From Antedon mediterranea (lineage: Eukaryota > Echinodermata > Crinoidea > Comatulida > Antedonidae): a stretch of DNA of 64,000 bases. Shown in pieces: positions 21,871 to 33,567 of this stretch (its first letter is position 1; every line of letters begins with the position of its first letter). The stretch spans positions 10,169,201-10,233,200 of the forward strand of contig NC_092670.1 of assembly GCF_964355755.1 (NCBI RefSeq). Reading direction: 5' to 3'. The notes beneath the pieces are model-generated. The model was not told the DNA's origin. It made no database searches and worked only from the letters and a program-made list of their open reading frames with translations. Both the position numbers and the translations under genes were made by a program.

Positions 21871-23049
21871 TGGTGTATCACAATTTTCAAGATACGTAAT
21901 TGGCTTGAATGGTAAATGAACTTATAATATTTATAATAAGAATTTAGTTGAAATGCGCTGATACTGCGATATGAATGTTTATATTAACATTTTGATTACT
22001 TGAATACTGCCATATAGCCAATGACTGCTCTACTAGGCAAAAAAACATGTTAAATGGCTTTAAAATAGCTCGCATTTTAATTTCTAAATGCTCCAGCATG
22101 TCAGTTGTGGAAAAATATCCAGTCATCAAAGTGTTGGTAAATGGCTCTTTGGAGAAATTAACAATAAACAAAATGATCGGTCCGGTTGGCGAAAGATCCA
22201 ACTTCAAGAATAGATCTCTGAAAGGTCATATATTTCATTGGGATCATCCATAATCAAATGAGGATTACTATCAAGTATAGATAGAAGGCAATGTTGTTGT
22301 ATCAATGCCAATCTTTTTTTATTTATTTTACAGTGTGTTGTAATGTGTTTTGAATAGTTTGATTATTTCATTAGGTTTTTGAATCCTTAATTGAGAAAAT
22401 ATGGGTCGCGATTTATTATCAATTATACACTGATCTAAGATGTGAATGTTCTCAGTTTTGTAGAATCTACAAAACTGATACTTTAAATCTACAGATTTTC
22501 TCTGTGTTGAAGCGAGTAGCGCACCGACACAATTGGGAATCAACGACGGGGCAATGGCCGCTTTTGACACATCGTTAATATACAAGTGAGGAATCCTATG
22601 ACATGGATTTACCTACCAACTGGTTCTACGGATTCTGTAGTTTGCAAAAGAGTATGTAACTTAACTGAAAAACAGTGAACTTTGATGTACCGGCAGTGGG
22701 AACTTTACAATGAACATTGAGTAGAAGAAAGTCCAGCCCAAATGATGTTATACTCATAGTATTATTCAGGTCCTAGCCAGGGGAAAATTTATGGTTCGGG
22801 AGAACCCCTTGACGTTAGCATTGAACGCAATTTAAGCTATCCTTAGTCGCTTGTGTTTACCTGTGAAAAAAGTATGCTACAATCAAAATGTTATTTGCAA
22901 GTGTGCTATTATTATCATTTTCGGCCAACTAGTGGTGCCATTTATCATGATTTTACGTGCAAGATTACCATTTCCGGTCATCTAGGATTGTCATTTAACA
23001 AAATTCGCTTTGCTACAGGCCCCACTACATGAAAAATGAAAGTTTTTCT
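21871..23049. other. No supported gene; one unrecognised minus-strand ORF
   Basis: A minus-strand frame (22585-22328) reads SLIPNCVGALLASTQRKSVD, then a KTENIHILDQC segment, and ends KLFKTHYNTL. It has natural-looking composition but I recognise no family. It has no clear splice sites and may be a transposon relic. Confidence 0.3.
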
Positions 23050-23690
23050 TAAATTTACTTTCACCTTGACCTTGAAAAATACATCAACATTCATCTTGTG
23101 TTGCTTATGTCAGTAATTTCTTTGATCAAAATCAATATATTAAGATATATAATATGTAGCCCTACATTCATTGTAAGTTTTTATTTCATTTTTAATCATT
23201 TCAAAACAAGATTCAACACATCATTTAACAACTGCAGTGAATATATATTATTTAAAATACTCCTAAAATTTGATTAAACTACTAATTATCATTAATGAAA
23301 ATATAAGAAATACTGATTTATGATTAGATATCAATTTGATTTTATTGATAATTAAAAGCAATGAATAATAGTAATGTTATTTTTGAATAAATTGAAATAA
23401 TAATAAAATCGATAATTTTATAAAATAAATTTAAACAAATCACATTTTTGGAAATATTATTTGACTATTAATTTTATAACATTTTGAATAAATAACTAGC
23501 TTTTATTATAATAAATTAATAATTTAATGATAAAGCAAAATGATATTTAAAAGAAACAAAGAGGAATCTTTGTTATTCCTATTACTATTATTATTCATAA
23601 GTCAAATTATTCAATAATTACAGATTCTAATTTCTTTTATGCTGCTCTCTTAACTATCATAACTGTTGTTTTATTTTTAATATTTTGATA
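23050..23690 (-). repeat. Partial copy of the DNA downstream of the FReD terminal exon
   Basis: Homologous to ~9615-10370, but more diverged. On the minus strand near 23680-23640 it still reads TVMIVKRAA and a stop, the last residues of a FReD terminal exon; the rest of the exon is gone. It marks a third terminal-exon locus, between the microexon and exon 3 of gene 1. Confidence 0.7.
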
Positions 23691-24051
23691 GCAAGTCCGG
23701 CCTAGGCAGGCAGGAATTCAACGTGAATATGGAACCAATAGATAGATAGAAAGTTTCAATTTTTTCTCAAGTTCTTGAGTGCAGATCAATTGTCAAAAAA
23801 AAAGTGAAAATTATTATGTGCAAAAGGAAATGTCTCTAAAAAAATGTTCAGCTCTAATAAGCAAATAAGTTTAGCGGTAGGATTGCAACAATTAGGCCTA
23901 TTCACAGAGTGAAGCATTACATTTGTTGATACAAGCAATTTCCTAGGCAGAATTAATAGCAACAAAATATACCCATCAATGATGATGTGAATATCCATAT
24001 AAAAAATACTGTTTTTATTTAATAAAGGAGTTTGCAAAGTTGTATACTTAC

Positions 24052-24067
24052 GCTTTTTGACCAGGAC
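24052..24067 (-). CDS. FReD gene 1, exon 2: 16-nt microexon
   Basis: On the minus strand tttcctttag precedes GTCCTGGTCAAAAAGC and gtaagtatac follows. Exon 1 ends in phase 0 and exon 3 needs phase 1. A 16-nt exon exactly provides that, adding VLVKK plus the first base of the next codon. Without it exon 3 would be out of frame. In gene 2 the equivalent donor is fused to the end of exon 1 (donor at 38252), so the short linker is encoded differently there. It would act as a linker between the PAN and fibrinogen domains. Confidence 0.65.
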
Positions 24068-24783
24068 CTAAAGGAAAATGAAATAAAGTATAGTAGTAGT
24101 TCAACATTTATTTATTTCTATCAATGGTACAATGATAAGAAATCATATAAAAACATTGTAATATTAAACAATAGGCCTACAACAATATCATATCTTGCAA
24201 GAAGAAATTACTTGAAGGAAATGTAATGAAATTGTTAGCCCCATCAGTTTGAAGTCACGCCCACTATGTAGTTGCATATCAACGCAAGATTAGACGTAAT
24301 TATGGTCCTTGTATGTAAAAATGTAAAACTTTTACCAATACATTATTCATTTTATTGCCAATATATTCAGTTTTTCTGTGATTCTTAATACATTATTTTT
24401 ATTTACTAAATTATTTACTAAATAAAGTTAGCTGTTTCAGGTCAATCTATAAACATAAAACACGCTATCAATTTAATGTATTGAACCCGAGATAAAATAA
24501 CAAGCTGAACAAACAATTCTGAAAATTTGTAAACTTTAAACTCAATTTTATAATTACATTAGATAGCACAATCAAACTAAATCGTACCAATTAGTCAATT
24601 AAAAAAAATTGGATCTAAATTTGACTGGTAACAGATTTACAAACTTTTGAAGGCCTAATAGAAACACCTGTACATGCATCTATTGAACTAATTTTTGTTT
24701 TTGTTGAAACATATTAAAACACATTAAAGTTGTTCATTTCATGAGTACTCAATTAATCAGTTGATGCTCAGAACATCACTCAC

Positions 24784-25068
24784 CTGATTAATGTGATTCA
24801 AATGAGACGCTTGAATGTTGTTGTTTTCAACTGATGTTTCTTCCAGTATTTTTTTACTGATTTGACAAACACGATATTTCTGGTTATAGTTGACCGACAA
24901 GCAATATAATTTCTCGGAACATTCCAGCAAACAATTTACACGGCTTATATTCTTCAACTCGTAACTCCAACCATCAAGAGCCTGGCCTCGTATAACTGTA
25001 TAAAATGAATTGGTCGAAAGAACACTGACGACAAAGGGCAGAAGAAAGACAATCAAAATAGTATGCAT
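24784..25068 (-). CDS. FReD gene 1, exon 1: signal peptide and PAN/apple domain
   Basis: 95 codons from ATG 25068 to donor gtgagtg. The first ~18 residues (MHTILIVFLLPFVVSVLS) are a clear signal peptide. A compact PAN/apple-type domain follows: SRVNCLLECSEKLYCLSVNY, then a CQISKK strand. The Cys spacing (NCLLEC, YCLSVNYN, VCQIS) is typical of PAN/apple modules, which bind proteins or glycans. The C-terminal part is Asn-rich. The exon ends in phase 0 and is followed by the microexon. The start is supported by an upstream TATA-like box and by the same start in gene 2. With exons 2-5 the product would be ~316 aa if exon 4 had no stop. Confidence 0.87.
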
Positions 25069-25122
25069 TGCGACGTTTTAGAAATGTGTTTCTGTACAGT
25101 TTTGGTGTCAATGAATTTCTTA

Positions 25123-25130
25123 GTTTATAC
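25123..25130 (-). promoter_or_regulatory. Candidate TATA box of FReD gene 1
   Basis: The minus strand reads GTATAAAC about 55 bp upstream of the ATG, leaving room for a short 5' UTR. Nothing equivalent is clear at the same spacing in gene 2, whose proximal promoter has diverged. Confidence 0.45.
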
Positions 25131-25140
25131 TAATATGAAC

Positions 25141-25215
25141 TGTTCCATCATCCAACCACTTCAATAGACAACTCAGTGCACCAATCAAAACGGTGATAGT
25201 AATATATGATTTACA
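25141..25215 (-). promoter_or_regulatory. Conserved upstream block shared by both FReD genes
   Basis: About 75 bp immediately upstream of gene 1 closely match about 38690-38760 upstream of gene 2. The match includes GTGCACCAATCAAAA (CCAAT on the plus strand) and GGTGATAGTAA. The proximal promoters in between differ. This may be a shared regulatory element or simply duplicated flank. Confidence 0.5.
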
Positions 25216-25439
25216 TAATAATGTATGAACAAAAATTAAGAATATAGAAGATACATTCATTGCATTTTTAAAAATAAATTTGGTGATATTGAGCTTCATG
25301 TGTCTAGGTAGGCTTCAACTTCATCGTTATGAGTTCTCACAATCATCATGTAGATTATTATGGAAATAATTCAGCAACAATGTCGTGTGAATGAAATATT
25401 GTCCCTGTAGTGAAATATACTTAATACATTCATTCATTT

Positions 25440-25758
25440 TAAAGTACTGTATATGAGCATAATATTTTGATAAATTATTGTAAACATAGTTGTGAACATA
25501 TTATTAGATATCCTCGTGTATAATCCCACCCCTACTGATTTTACAAACAGGCATATCTCCGGGTATAGTCCCAGTATTGACTTTTGGCCACTTCAGATGA
25601 GTTTTTACAATAAATGCTTAACAGTTATTTTTTTTCATAAAGTGGTTTACCCGGGTATAGTCTCATGCCCAAAGTCGGCCCAACTTCGTGTTTTAGCGGG
25701 ATGAAATTATACCAGAGGATATATGGTAATAATAAAAACATGTTCATTGTTAAAAGTA
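25440..25758. repeat. Duplicated intergenic segment, left part
   Basis: Homologous to 31150-31405. The match resumes at 27078-27260 (homologous to 31406-31610) after the 1,319-bp insertion. No coding sequence. Confidence 0.85.
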
Positions 25759-27077
25759 TCTATATATAAATTATGGTTAATTCTGACATAGGCGAGCACA
25801 ACGCAAAAACTTCGGTACAAATCTCCGCCTTGGATACCTACCTTATCTATCTGAGATGTACCGCGAAACGTAGATTTGATAACATTAGTGTTCACGGCGA
25901 CGCTATTGTTCCATATTTCTATCTTAGGAAGATATTATAAAGAGTTTTTTAACACAATTTATGATTTCAACATTAGATTTTCATCTCAATTTCAATTCTT
26001 CCCGGTCAAAGTAATTTCCGGGTTTAAGATAAGTTCACCTGGCAACAACCTGGTATCAAATATTTTCTCTCTTTTATACACAAGGGAGCAGTTAAAATAA
26101 TAGATTTGACCCTAAAGGTGACTGGAGACAGGCACTTTCCATCAATCAATACAGTGTCCCTTAAGTTGGCCATTAGTCATTTCCATTTCAGTTTTTTGTT
26201 TATTTTAAAACATACCGCGCGTGTGTGAAGGTACAGTAGTTAAATAATAGGAATTATACTGCAAATTAATAAATATCAAATTAAATATACGCCATAAAGA
26301 ATCAGAATATATTGTGGGGAATAGTATTATAAAATTACATAGGGAGATTTGATGATAAGACATTTTTCGAGTGAAATCCCGATAGCTGAGCTTTATTGAG
26401 TAAGCTTGCAGGAATAACTGTAGGCTATCTTCCTGTGTCCCGTTAGGACCGAGATGTCTGCCCATGTTGCAAGCCGTAATGTCTTCTTTCTTGGGCCCAC
26501 TCTGTCACGGCAGTTAGTTTCAAAAGATGATTAAATTAAATAATGTATTAATAATTATTAGGATGGTATTCATTTGAATAAACGCCTCTCCAATAAAACA
26601 TCACTTTGAATAATAACCCCCCCCCCCCCAACCCAACTATCTAATAAACGTCCATCCACATATTTATAACAACACAATTATACTATTTGTAGTAGAATTC
26701 ACCGCACTGTTATTTACAATTTACCAAGCATTTGTTATTCTTTTTTAGCACTTTTCATATCTATTAGAGGATTTCATTTGATTATAAATGTTACCATATT
26801 ATTAAAACTACAAAATTTAACATATATCCCTCGAATAAGCACCTCCCTCAAATGACCTCCGCCTCCCCAAAGGGCCCTACCAAACAAAAAAAACTATACT
26901 TTAAAATGTTATTAATTATCTAAAACACTGTGAAACAAAGTAGTTTAGATTTACGAATGTCAAGCATTTTCAATAATGGTAACCGACAGAAAAACGTATA
27001 AGGAGAACATTATCATTCCGAGAACCATCGTCTACACCTCCTAGAGGGGGAGCGAGCGAAGCGAGCTCACCCTCTAG
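25759..27077 (+). mobile_element. Non-autonomous Helitron-like element (1,319 bp)
   Basis: The paralogous locus at ~31400 preserves the empty site AAAAGTATTATAAC. Here the same sequence is split between A and T. The insertion begins TCTATATATAA, ends CCCTCTAG, and makes no target duplication. These are the hallmarks of a Helitron: 5' TC, 3' CTRR, A/T insertion. The last 37 bp form a hairpin (CTAGAGGG / CCCTCTAG stem) with a loop containing GAGCGAGCGAAGCGAG. The hairpin reaches the very end, unlike the usual position a few bases inside. The interior has a 13-C tract (~26617-26629) and no Rep/helicase ORF. Confidence 0.85.
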
Positions 27078-27269
27078 TTATAACAATTAAAATAATAGTA
27101 AATCAATACAATTAAATAAATCACAGTTTATTTGATGGGACAATGTTTGATTTAGAACATTTGGATTAAGTAACTAGCCTTTATTATAATTTAATGATAA
27201 GGCTATAATGTATAATAGATCTGAGAAACAAAATAGAAATCTATCCTTATTCCCTTTATTCATAAGTCA

Positions 27270-28135
27270 AATTATTTATTTATTTATTTATTTATTTACC
27301 AGATTTCTATAGCGCCCTTTTCATGAAAACTCATGCTCAAAGGCGCTTCACATCATAAAGACAAACATCATAAGCAATAATTATAAAAGTAACCTCAAAT
27401 TATACGAAATAAGATTTCTTAAACTAAGTTATAAATATTCTTACTGTACATTAATTAAAATCGCATAAAATAGAAAAATAAAATGAACGATATACAAAAT
27501 AGGTCGGAATTTCTTAAACTACGATTACAAAAATACAATTTATTTACATATTAATTATTATTTAATTTATTTATTTATTTATTTATTTATTTATTTTTTT
27601 AAATTTTAATTTAATTTAATTAAATTGATTAAAAATTAAAAATATTATTGCACAATAATTGACCAAACAAATTGCAGTAGAAAAATACAAGATTACAAAA
27701 ATAGGCATCAATATACTATATTCAAATTGAAATCAATCATTGTTGTAGTATGACACAAATAAGTGTGTTTTAAGTTCCCCCTTAAAAATGTTCAAGGAAG
27801 AAGCACTGCGGAGCTGGTATGGAAGAGCATTCCATAGAGTCGGCGCGGCCTTCATGAAACACCTTTCACCATACGATTTGTTTTTAACTCTAGGAACACA
27901 TAAAGTAAAAGAATCCTGTGATCGTAATGGCCTATTTGGTTGATAAAGACAAACATCATAAGCAATAATTACAAAAGTAACCTCAAATTATACGAAATGA
28001 GATTTCTTAAACTAAGTTATAAATATTCTTACTGTACATTAATTAAAATCGCATAAAATAGAAAAATAAAATGAACGATATACAAAATAGGTCAGAATTT
28101 CTTAAACTACGATTACAAAAATACATTTTATTTAT
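27270..28135. repeat. Composite repeat with ~187-bp terminal direct repeats
   Basis: 27355-27541 and 27943-28129 are nearly identical direct repeats beginning ATAAAGACAAACATCATAAG. They enclose ~400 bp containing a (TTTA)n tract and the phrase GAAGAGCATTCCATAGAGTC. The left flank has AGCGCCCTTTTCATG and CTCAAAGGCGCTTCAC, phrases I associate with dispersed repeats of marine invertebrates. Could be a TRIM-like element or a recent tandem duplication. No coding sequence. Confidence 0.6.
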
Positions 28136-30195
28136 TACATAATTAAAACAATAATGAAAATATTAACAATCATATATCAACAAAACGATTTTTACAGAAT
28201 GATCCACAAAGATATTCGGGAGTTATCCATGTTGAACACCCTTTAATGACCTAATATACGTTATCCATTACATTTGTTGTCGTTCTCCAGCTCTGTAATT
28301 TTGATTCCAATATTTACAGTTACATTTTCTATGGTTACATCGTTATTGTACAAATCTAATTAATTTTCAAAGAAAAATAAAGAATTTATCATGTCATGTA
28401 TAATAATAATAATAAATCAACCACCTTCTGAAAATGATTAATACGGCGCTTTATTAAAAGTGTTCATTGTATCATTAACTCATAAGATTATTGTTGAATA
28501 TGTATTATAGTTATGTATTCTGAGATCGTACAAGGTCGCAAAATATAATACTGTATTTGGGTGTATTATGCTGTGAAAAGTACTGCAATTGTGTAATTCT
28601 AATCAAAATTAGTTTAATTATTGAAAACATACCTTTTGCATAGAATAATAGCATTTGTAAATTTAGTGTCTTTGAGAAATTAAATTGGATGGTGTTGCAA
28701 TAATTCATTTTTCATAATTATGTTGTTTGCATACATCTTTAAAACACACTTTTTAAATTAAATACTATAGATATTACTACTTTTTATATATATTTAACTG
28801 CAAAGTAAATAATACAAATTCATGTTTGGAGACCAAAAAGAAGTTCTAACCATGAAAAGTATAAAGTATTTGCGATAATTTGTAGAAAGTTTCGAAATAA
28901 CCCATAAAAAATCACCCAGCACTTAGTACAGTAGGTAATTCAGATCTTTCTTTCTTCTGTTCGATTTTACTGTATGCAATTTCATTGACGGATTTGAGGA
29001 TTAATAAATGGGGAAGGTGTGCTTAAAAATTGTGAACTTAAAGGATTAACTTAATAATAGTATACTTTTCCATTGCAGTTTCCCAAATTTAGAAGGGGTC
29101 TAGACGGGTGAGGAACAATTTAAAAAATAAGAAAATGTCAGTTTAACTCTGGACGTATGCAATATTTGGTGGTGGGAAGTGCAAACGAGTCTCCACAACA
29201 TCAAGCACACTTGTTGGAGCTGAGGTATGAAAATTGTGAAAATATAAACCTGGAATTGCTCCCTATAAACGTATGGATACTATACAAATTGCAGAAAACA
29301 ATTCAAACCGCGCAGTTTACTTCAGCTGGTTGCGTTTCTGTTCCTTTTAAAATAACAAACTGATGGTCTATCGAAAATCTTGTACATCTTTGTACACACT
29401 GCGCAAGATCATTCCGCAACATAAAGGGATTGCTTCTGAATGTTCGACTGACACACACACACACAGATACCAACCTAGCTAGTCTTCATCAGACACGGTG
29501 GATAGCAAAAGAAGAACGTATTCCAGATCGTGCATAATAGCATACAGTATTTTGATCCGATGATGTGCTTTCAGTTTTAAATAAAATATTGATAATTCTG
29601 TGTTATTCTGTGAGGAATACGTAGAAGTGTGATTTCAGGGCTAGATCATGTGGTTGGATGAAATATGATTTTTTTAAATAACGGTTGGGCATACAGTAGG
29701 TATAGGGGCAGTGCTGGAAGTGGCTATTAGCAGGCAACTGTATAAAGGTGTAATGTAATATTTTCTATTGACATGGTTGACCATTTGTCTAGCCAACCAA
29801 GAATTCAGGTTAAGAGCTGTGAATTATCAAATAAATAGTTAAACTTTTGTGATAATTTTGTATTTGGCCATTTTATTTCTGTTACACATATTTGTTTTAT
29901 GTACATTTAACCATATATTATTTGAGCTTAAAAAATCAATCACTAATGTAACAGTTTCTTTAAGCACTAACAAAACAAACTTCATTAACCACTAATGTAA
30001 CACTAATATAAATTTAACCACTAACGTACAGTAGAAAATGTTGAGATATGTTTGGACTTAAATATTCTGTATTTTTTTGCGGAAAAATTCTTTTAAGTTG
30101 GAAATCTTTTTTGTTCAAGTTCAATTTTAATCCTGTGTGTTTTTTACAAACCTATGTTTAAATTTGTGCAAATACATCTCTTTACTTAGCTATCA
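28136..30195. other. Intergenic DNA between the two FReD genes
   Basis: AT-rich, with short simple repeats ((TAA)n near 28405, (CA)n near 29451). The ORF at 29157-29363 has no recognisable domain. Nothing else can be supported. Confidence 0.5.
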
Positions 30196-30740
30196 GTCTC
30201 CACCTTTCGTAAAGCGACCGACTTTAAAAAACAGCCATCTCGTAAGTAACCACCTCCTTAAAACGACCATATATCGATATGATGCCAGTGTTATTATAAT
30301 TATGTACCTGGTGTAAGATAAAGGCTATTCAGGTTTGAACGATAACAGTTATTGTACCACCAAGCACCTTTGTATTGCTCAGCACAGTTACTACTGCATT
30401 TCTTATCATTGCCTCTGTTGTATGTTGTAAATTGTTTACCATTGTGAATTGATGCCAAAGAATCACCTAAACTAAGCGGCAATCTCTCTCTATGGTCTAT
30501 TACGAGAGGTGGTGGTCCTTTGGAAGAGGTGGTCGCTTACGAGTTGGTTGATCATGATAAGCTTTCCCTAATGAGAGGATATGGTCGCTTACGGGAAGTG
30601 GTCCTTTAAAAGAGGTGGTCACTTACGAGAGGTAGTGGTCGTTAAGAGAAGTTGTTCCTTAGGAGAGGTCACTAACGAGAGGTGATGAACGTTTAAGAGA
30701 GGTGGTCACTTATCAGAGGTGGTCGATTATGAGAAGCTTT
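30196..30740. repeat. Inverted arrays of a GGTGGTCGCTTACGAGA-type minisatellite
   Basis: From ~30490 to ~30740 there are many imperfect units such as GAGGTGGTCGCTTACGAG and GAGGTGGTCCTTTAAAAG. From 30196 to ~30275 the same motif occurs on the opposite strand (CGTAAGCGACC/ACCACCTCC phrases). The arrays enclose a truncated FReD terminal exon. Confidence 0.7.
30300..30466 (-). pseudogene. Truncated FReD terminal exon
   Basis: It has a good acceptor (ttag) and then [20 protein letters not shown], the Cys pair (NCAEQ, YNNC) and [12 protein letters not shown]. It then runs into TAA, where the normal exon continues for ~25 codons to KKTVMM. The Ca2+ loop also has DND changed to GND. It is closest to exon 5 of gene 2, 1.2 kb upstream. 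It could act as an alternative last exon giving a shortened domain, but truncation at the edge of a minisatellite favours a relic. Confidence 0.8.
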
Positions 30741-31666
30741 CTCTTAGAGAGAAACGTTGTCAGTATATTAGCCAAAAAAGTCAAAGATTTTAGTTAAGTT
30801 TAATTTAGTTAAATGTAAAATTATTTTTCCAGTTAAAGAGAGCTGATAAACTCAGTTCCTAGATTTCCAACTTTCAAAACAAAAAATATGTTGAGTTTTT
30901 AAAAGATTTCTTAACATTTTGTCCTGTTGTTACGTTAGTGGTTACATTTTCTGGTTAACATTCAACTTGTTGCAAAACAAAGATTAAAAACATCACTTAA
31001 ACATTAAAAATAATTGGATTTGAAAACTACTAATTATCACTAATGAAAATATAGGAAATATTATTATTATTTTTATTAAATATCAATTTAATTTTATTAA
31101 TAAAAACGATAAATAAAACGATTAATAATAATAATGTTAATTTTATATATGTATGAGCATAACATTTTTATGTGATAAATTATTGTAAACACAGTTGATA
31201 TAAACTTGTACGTATTATTTGATATCCTCCTGTATAATCCCACCACTACTTTATGTGTGATTTTACAAACAGGCATATCCCCGGGTATAGTCCCAGTATT
31301 GACTTTTGGCCACTTCAGATGAGTTTTTACAATAAATGCTTACCGTTTTTTTTTTAGCGGGATGAAATTATAACAGAGGATACGGTAATAATAAAACATG
31401 TTCATTGTTAAAAGTATTATAACAATTAAAATAATAGTAAATCCATACAATTAAATACATCACAGTCGTTTTGATGGGACAATATTTGATTTAGAACATT
31501 TGGATTAAGTAACTAGCCTTTATTATAATTTAATGATAAGGCCATATGTATAATAGCTATAAGAAACAAAATTGGAATCTATCCTTATTCCTATTATTCA
31601 TAAGTCAAATTATCTAATAATAATTACTACCTGTGCCATCATCAGGTCTGAATCATGACAACTCTC
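30741..31666. other. Intergenic, duplicated in part
   Basis: 31150-31610 is the uninterrupted partner of 25440-25758 plus 27078-27260. No gene. Confidence 0.7.
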
Positions 31667-31917
31667 TTATGGTACTCTTTTAATCATCATCACTGTCTTC
31701 TTGAGACTGTAGTGATTAGTATGGAAATCATACCAGATGATGCCTGTCGCATTATCGGTACCTGGTTTAAGGTAAAGCCCATTCAGATTTGAACGATAGC
31801 AGTTATTGTACCACCAAGCACCTTTGTATTGCTCAGCACAGTTATAACTTCTCTTATCATTGTCTCTGTTGTATGTTGTAAATTGTTTATCATTGTGAAT
31901 TGATGCCAAAGAATCAC
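31667..31917 (-). CDS. FReD gene 2, exon 5 (fibrinogen C-terminal half)
   Basis: 251 nt, the same length as exon 5 of gene 1, acceptor tttgtttag. It encodes [20 protein letters not shown], the Cys pair (YNCAEQ, WWYNNC), SNLNGLYLKPGT and a KKTVMMIKRVP end with its own stop. The Ca2+-loop acidic residues (NRDND) are mostly kept. Intact and in phase with exon 4 (32825-33086), which lies only ~0.9 kb upstream. This is the most compact part of the two genes. Confidence 0.9.
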
Positions 31918-32355
31918 CTAAACAAACAAAATCTTCAGTTTACTTCATTAATATTGAATTTATTTGTTTTTAAAATAAAAAATAATAATAATAAAAACAA
32001 TATTACCTACAAACCCAACTTTTTTCTCCTCAAAATATCAGTATCAATAAAACACCTGAAATGTGTTTATAACATCATGAAGGTATGATTTTATTTGATT
32101 AGGTAAAGAAATCTATAATTGTGTAATAAAAATATTCTACTGCAGTTACGAGATATATGTGCATGTTATCAGACCTCGTGCAATGATTTCGTTCGTCGGC
32201 TTTTGTACCTGATTTTGAATCCCATTTTCTCACTTTCTTACTAGATAAGCTCTTTCACTCTGTTTATATTTATTACATAACCACGATAAATATTGGCATC
32301 CAGATCTTGTTGGCCGATTGCTACGTTCTGAAGAACTCAAATGGCCGATTGCTAC

Positions 32356-32449
<94 letters not shown>

Positions 32450-32824
32450 AACTTTAAAGGTCAATTAATTTTTAAAAATGGATTTGCACACAGTAAAGTA
32501 TTTTATTTACATGTACCATAAAAATGACAAAAGTCGCCTCCCCTAAATTTAATTAAAACAGCACCACCGCTACTTGGTTACAGTACATGTATCAAGTTCT
32601 GTCCTTATGATATAACTGTGTTTAAGCAGTCGTAATTCTAAAATTGCTTTTTATTATATATACTTTAGACCTAAATGTGACAAATGCAACAGAAACCCTA
32701 CAGTATGTTAGTAGTGCATGACTATTTTTACTGCTAGATACAAAGGCCTACAAAAAAGTTAATTCTATGTTTAATTGAAATGTGCTATTTTAGAGTGTAA
32801 AAATTGACAGAAAGATATACTAAC
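31918..32824. other. Intron 4 of FReD gene 2
   Basis: Contains a (TA)n microsatellite at ~32357-32447, interrupted once by GATTTA. No coding sequence. Confidence 0.7.
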
Positions 32825-33086
32825 CTGCCGTTCCTGTGTATCCACTGATTGTCAAATTATAGTTATACTCTTCAGTACCAACTCGAACGTGAGAGTAGTT
32901 TGCGATCTTCGTTTCATCCAAGTGATCAGTCATTTCTACTAATAGCTCAAAATCTCCATCAGATGTTATACGGTGGATCTTTTCGTTACCAAGCCAGAAC
33001 TCTGTGTTCACGTTTCCAAAACCCTCTTTGTATTCTGCCCAATTACGATAGAAATCAACTGATCCATCTTGTCTTCTCTGTATCAC
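32825..33086 (-). CDS. FReD gene 2, exon 4
   Basis: 262 nt between cag and gttagt. It reads VIQRRQDGSVDFYRNWAEYK, EGFGNVNTEFWLGNEKIHRI, DFELLVEMTDHLDETK and ends LTISGYTGTAG. The frame is fully open, in contrast to gene 1, where the Tyr of SGY is a stop. The WLGNE and RNW motifs are the conserved core of the FReD. Phase 0 in and 1 out match the neighbouring exons. Confidence 0.92.
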
Positions 33087-33115
33087 CTGAATGATAATAA
33101 TGATAAAAGTAATAG

Positions 33116-33567
33116 TGTAACACTCTGACCATCAGGTCAACAACCCTTTTACACTATTTCTCCCTACTCCATCTATTAACATTCCTAGTGGTTTCTTCCT
33201 ATCCCTAGTCACTATCCTATAACCCACATCCTTAATCAATTACTGTTTTCTCATCATCAAGGAATGTTCCCTTTACTAAATAGTCCCCTCCCGTTACATG
33301 CATATTAATTAGGACCGTTCCTTAAATATGAATATACTGGTAAGAGAAGAGAGAAGGAAAAGAAGAGCTTGATAGAATAAAACATTTATAAATAGAGAGA
33401 AAATGTATTTGAGATAGCCAGAACAGACTGTATTATATTTAGTATTGAAATAAAACTATATCTGGACAAAACCATATTTACTGTTTGTACATTTCTGTGA
33501 CTGTGTGAAATCCTGCCGCTGATACTATATGATATAGTAACGGATACACTAAAATACCACCGTTACA
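33116..33567 (+). mobile_element. Probable LTR of a Gypsy-like retroelement
   Basis: A 452-bp segment starts TGTAACACTC and ends CCGTTACA, so its TG...CA ends are short inverted repeats (TGTAAC/GTTACA). It contains an AATAAA signal at ~33449. It is followed at once by ACTGGTTCCCACACAATTTG, which sits where a primer-binding site would be. It lies in intron 3 of FReD gene 2 on the opposite strand. No second LTR was found, so the boundaries rest on the terminal signature only. Confidence 0.45.

Noticed and set aside
22328-22585. 85-codon minus-strand ORF as a host gene
   Set aside because: Composition looks natural, but no family, splice sites or partner exons could be identified; mentioned only as an unrecognised ORF.
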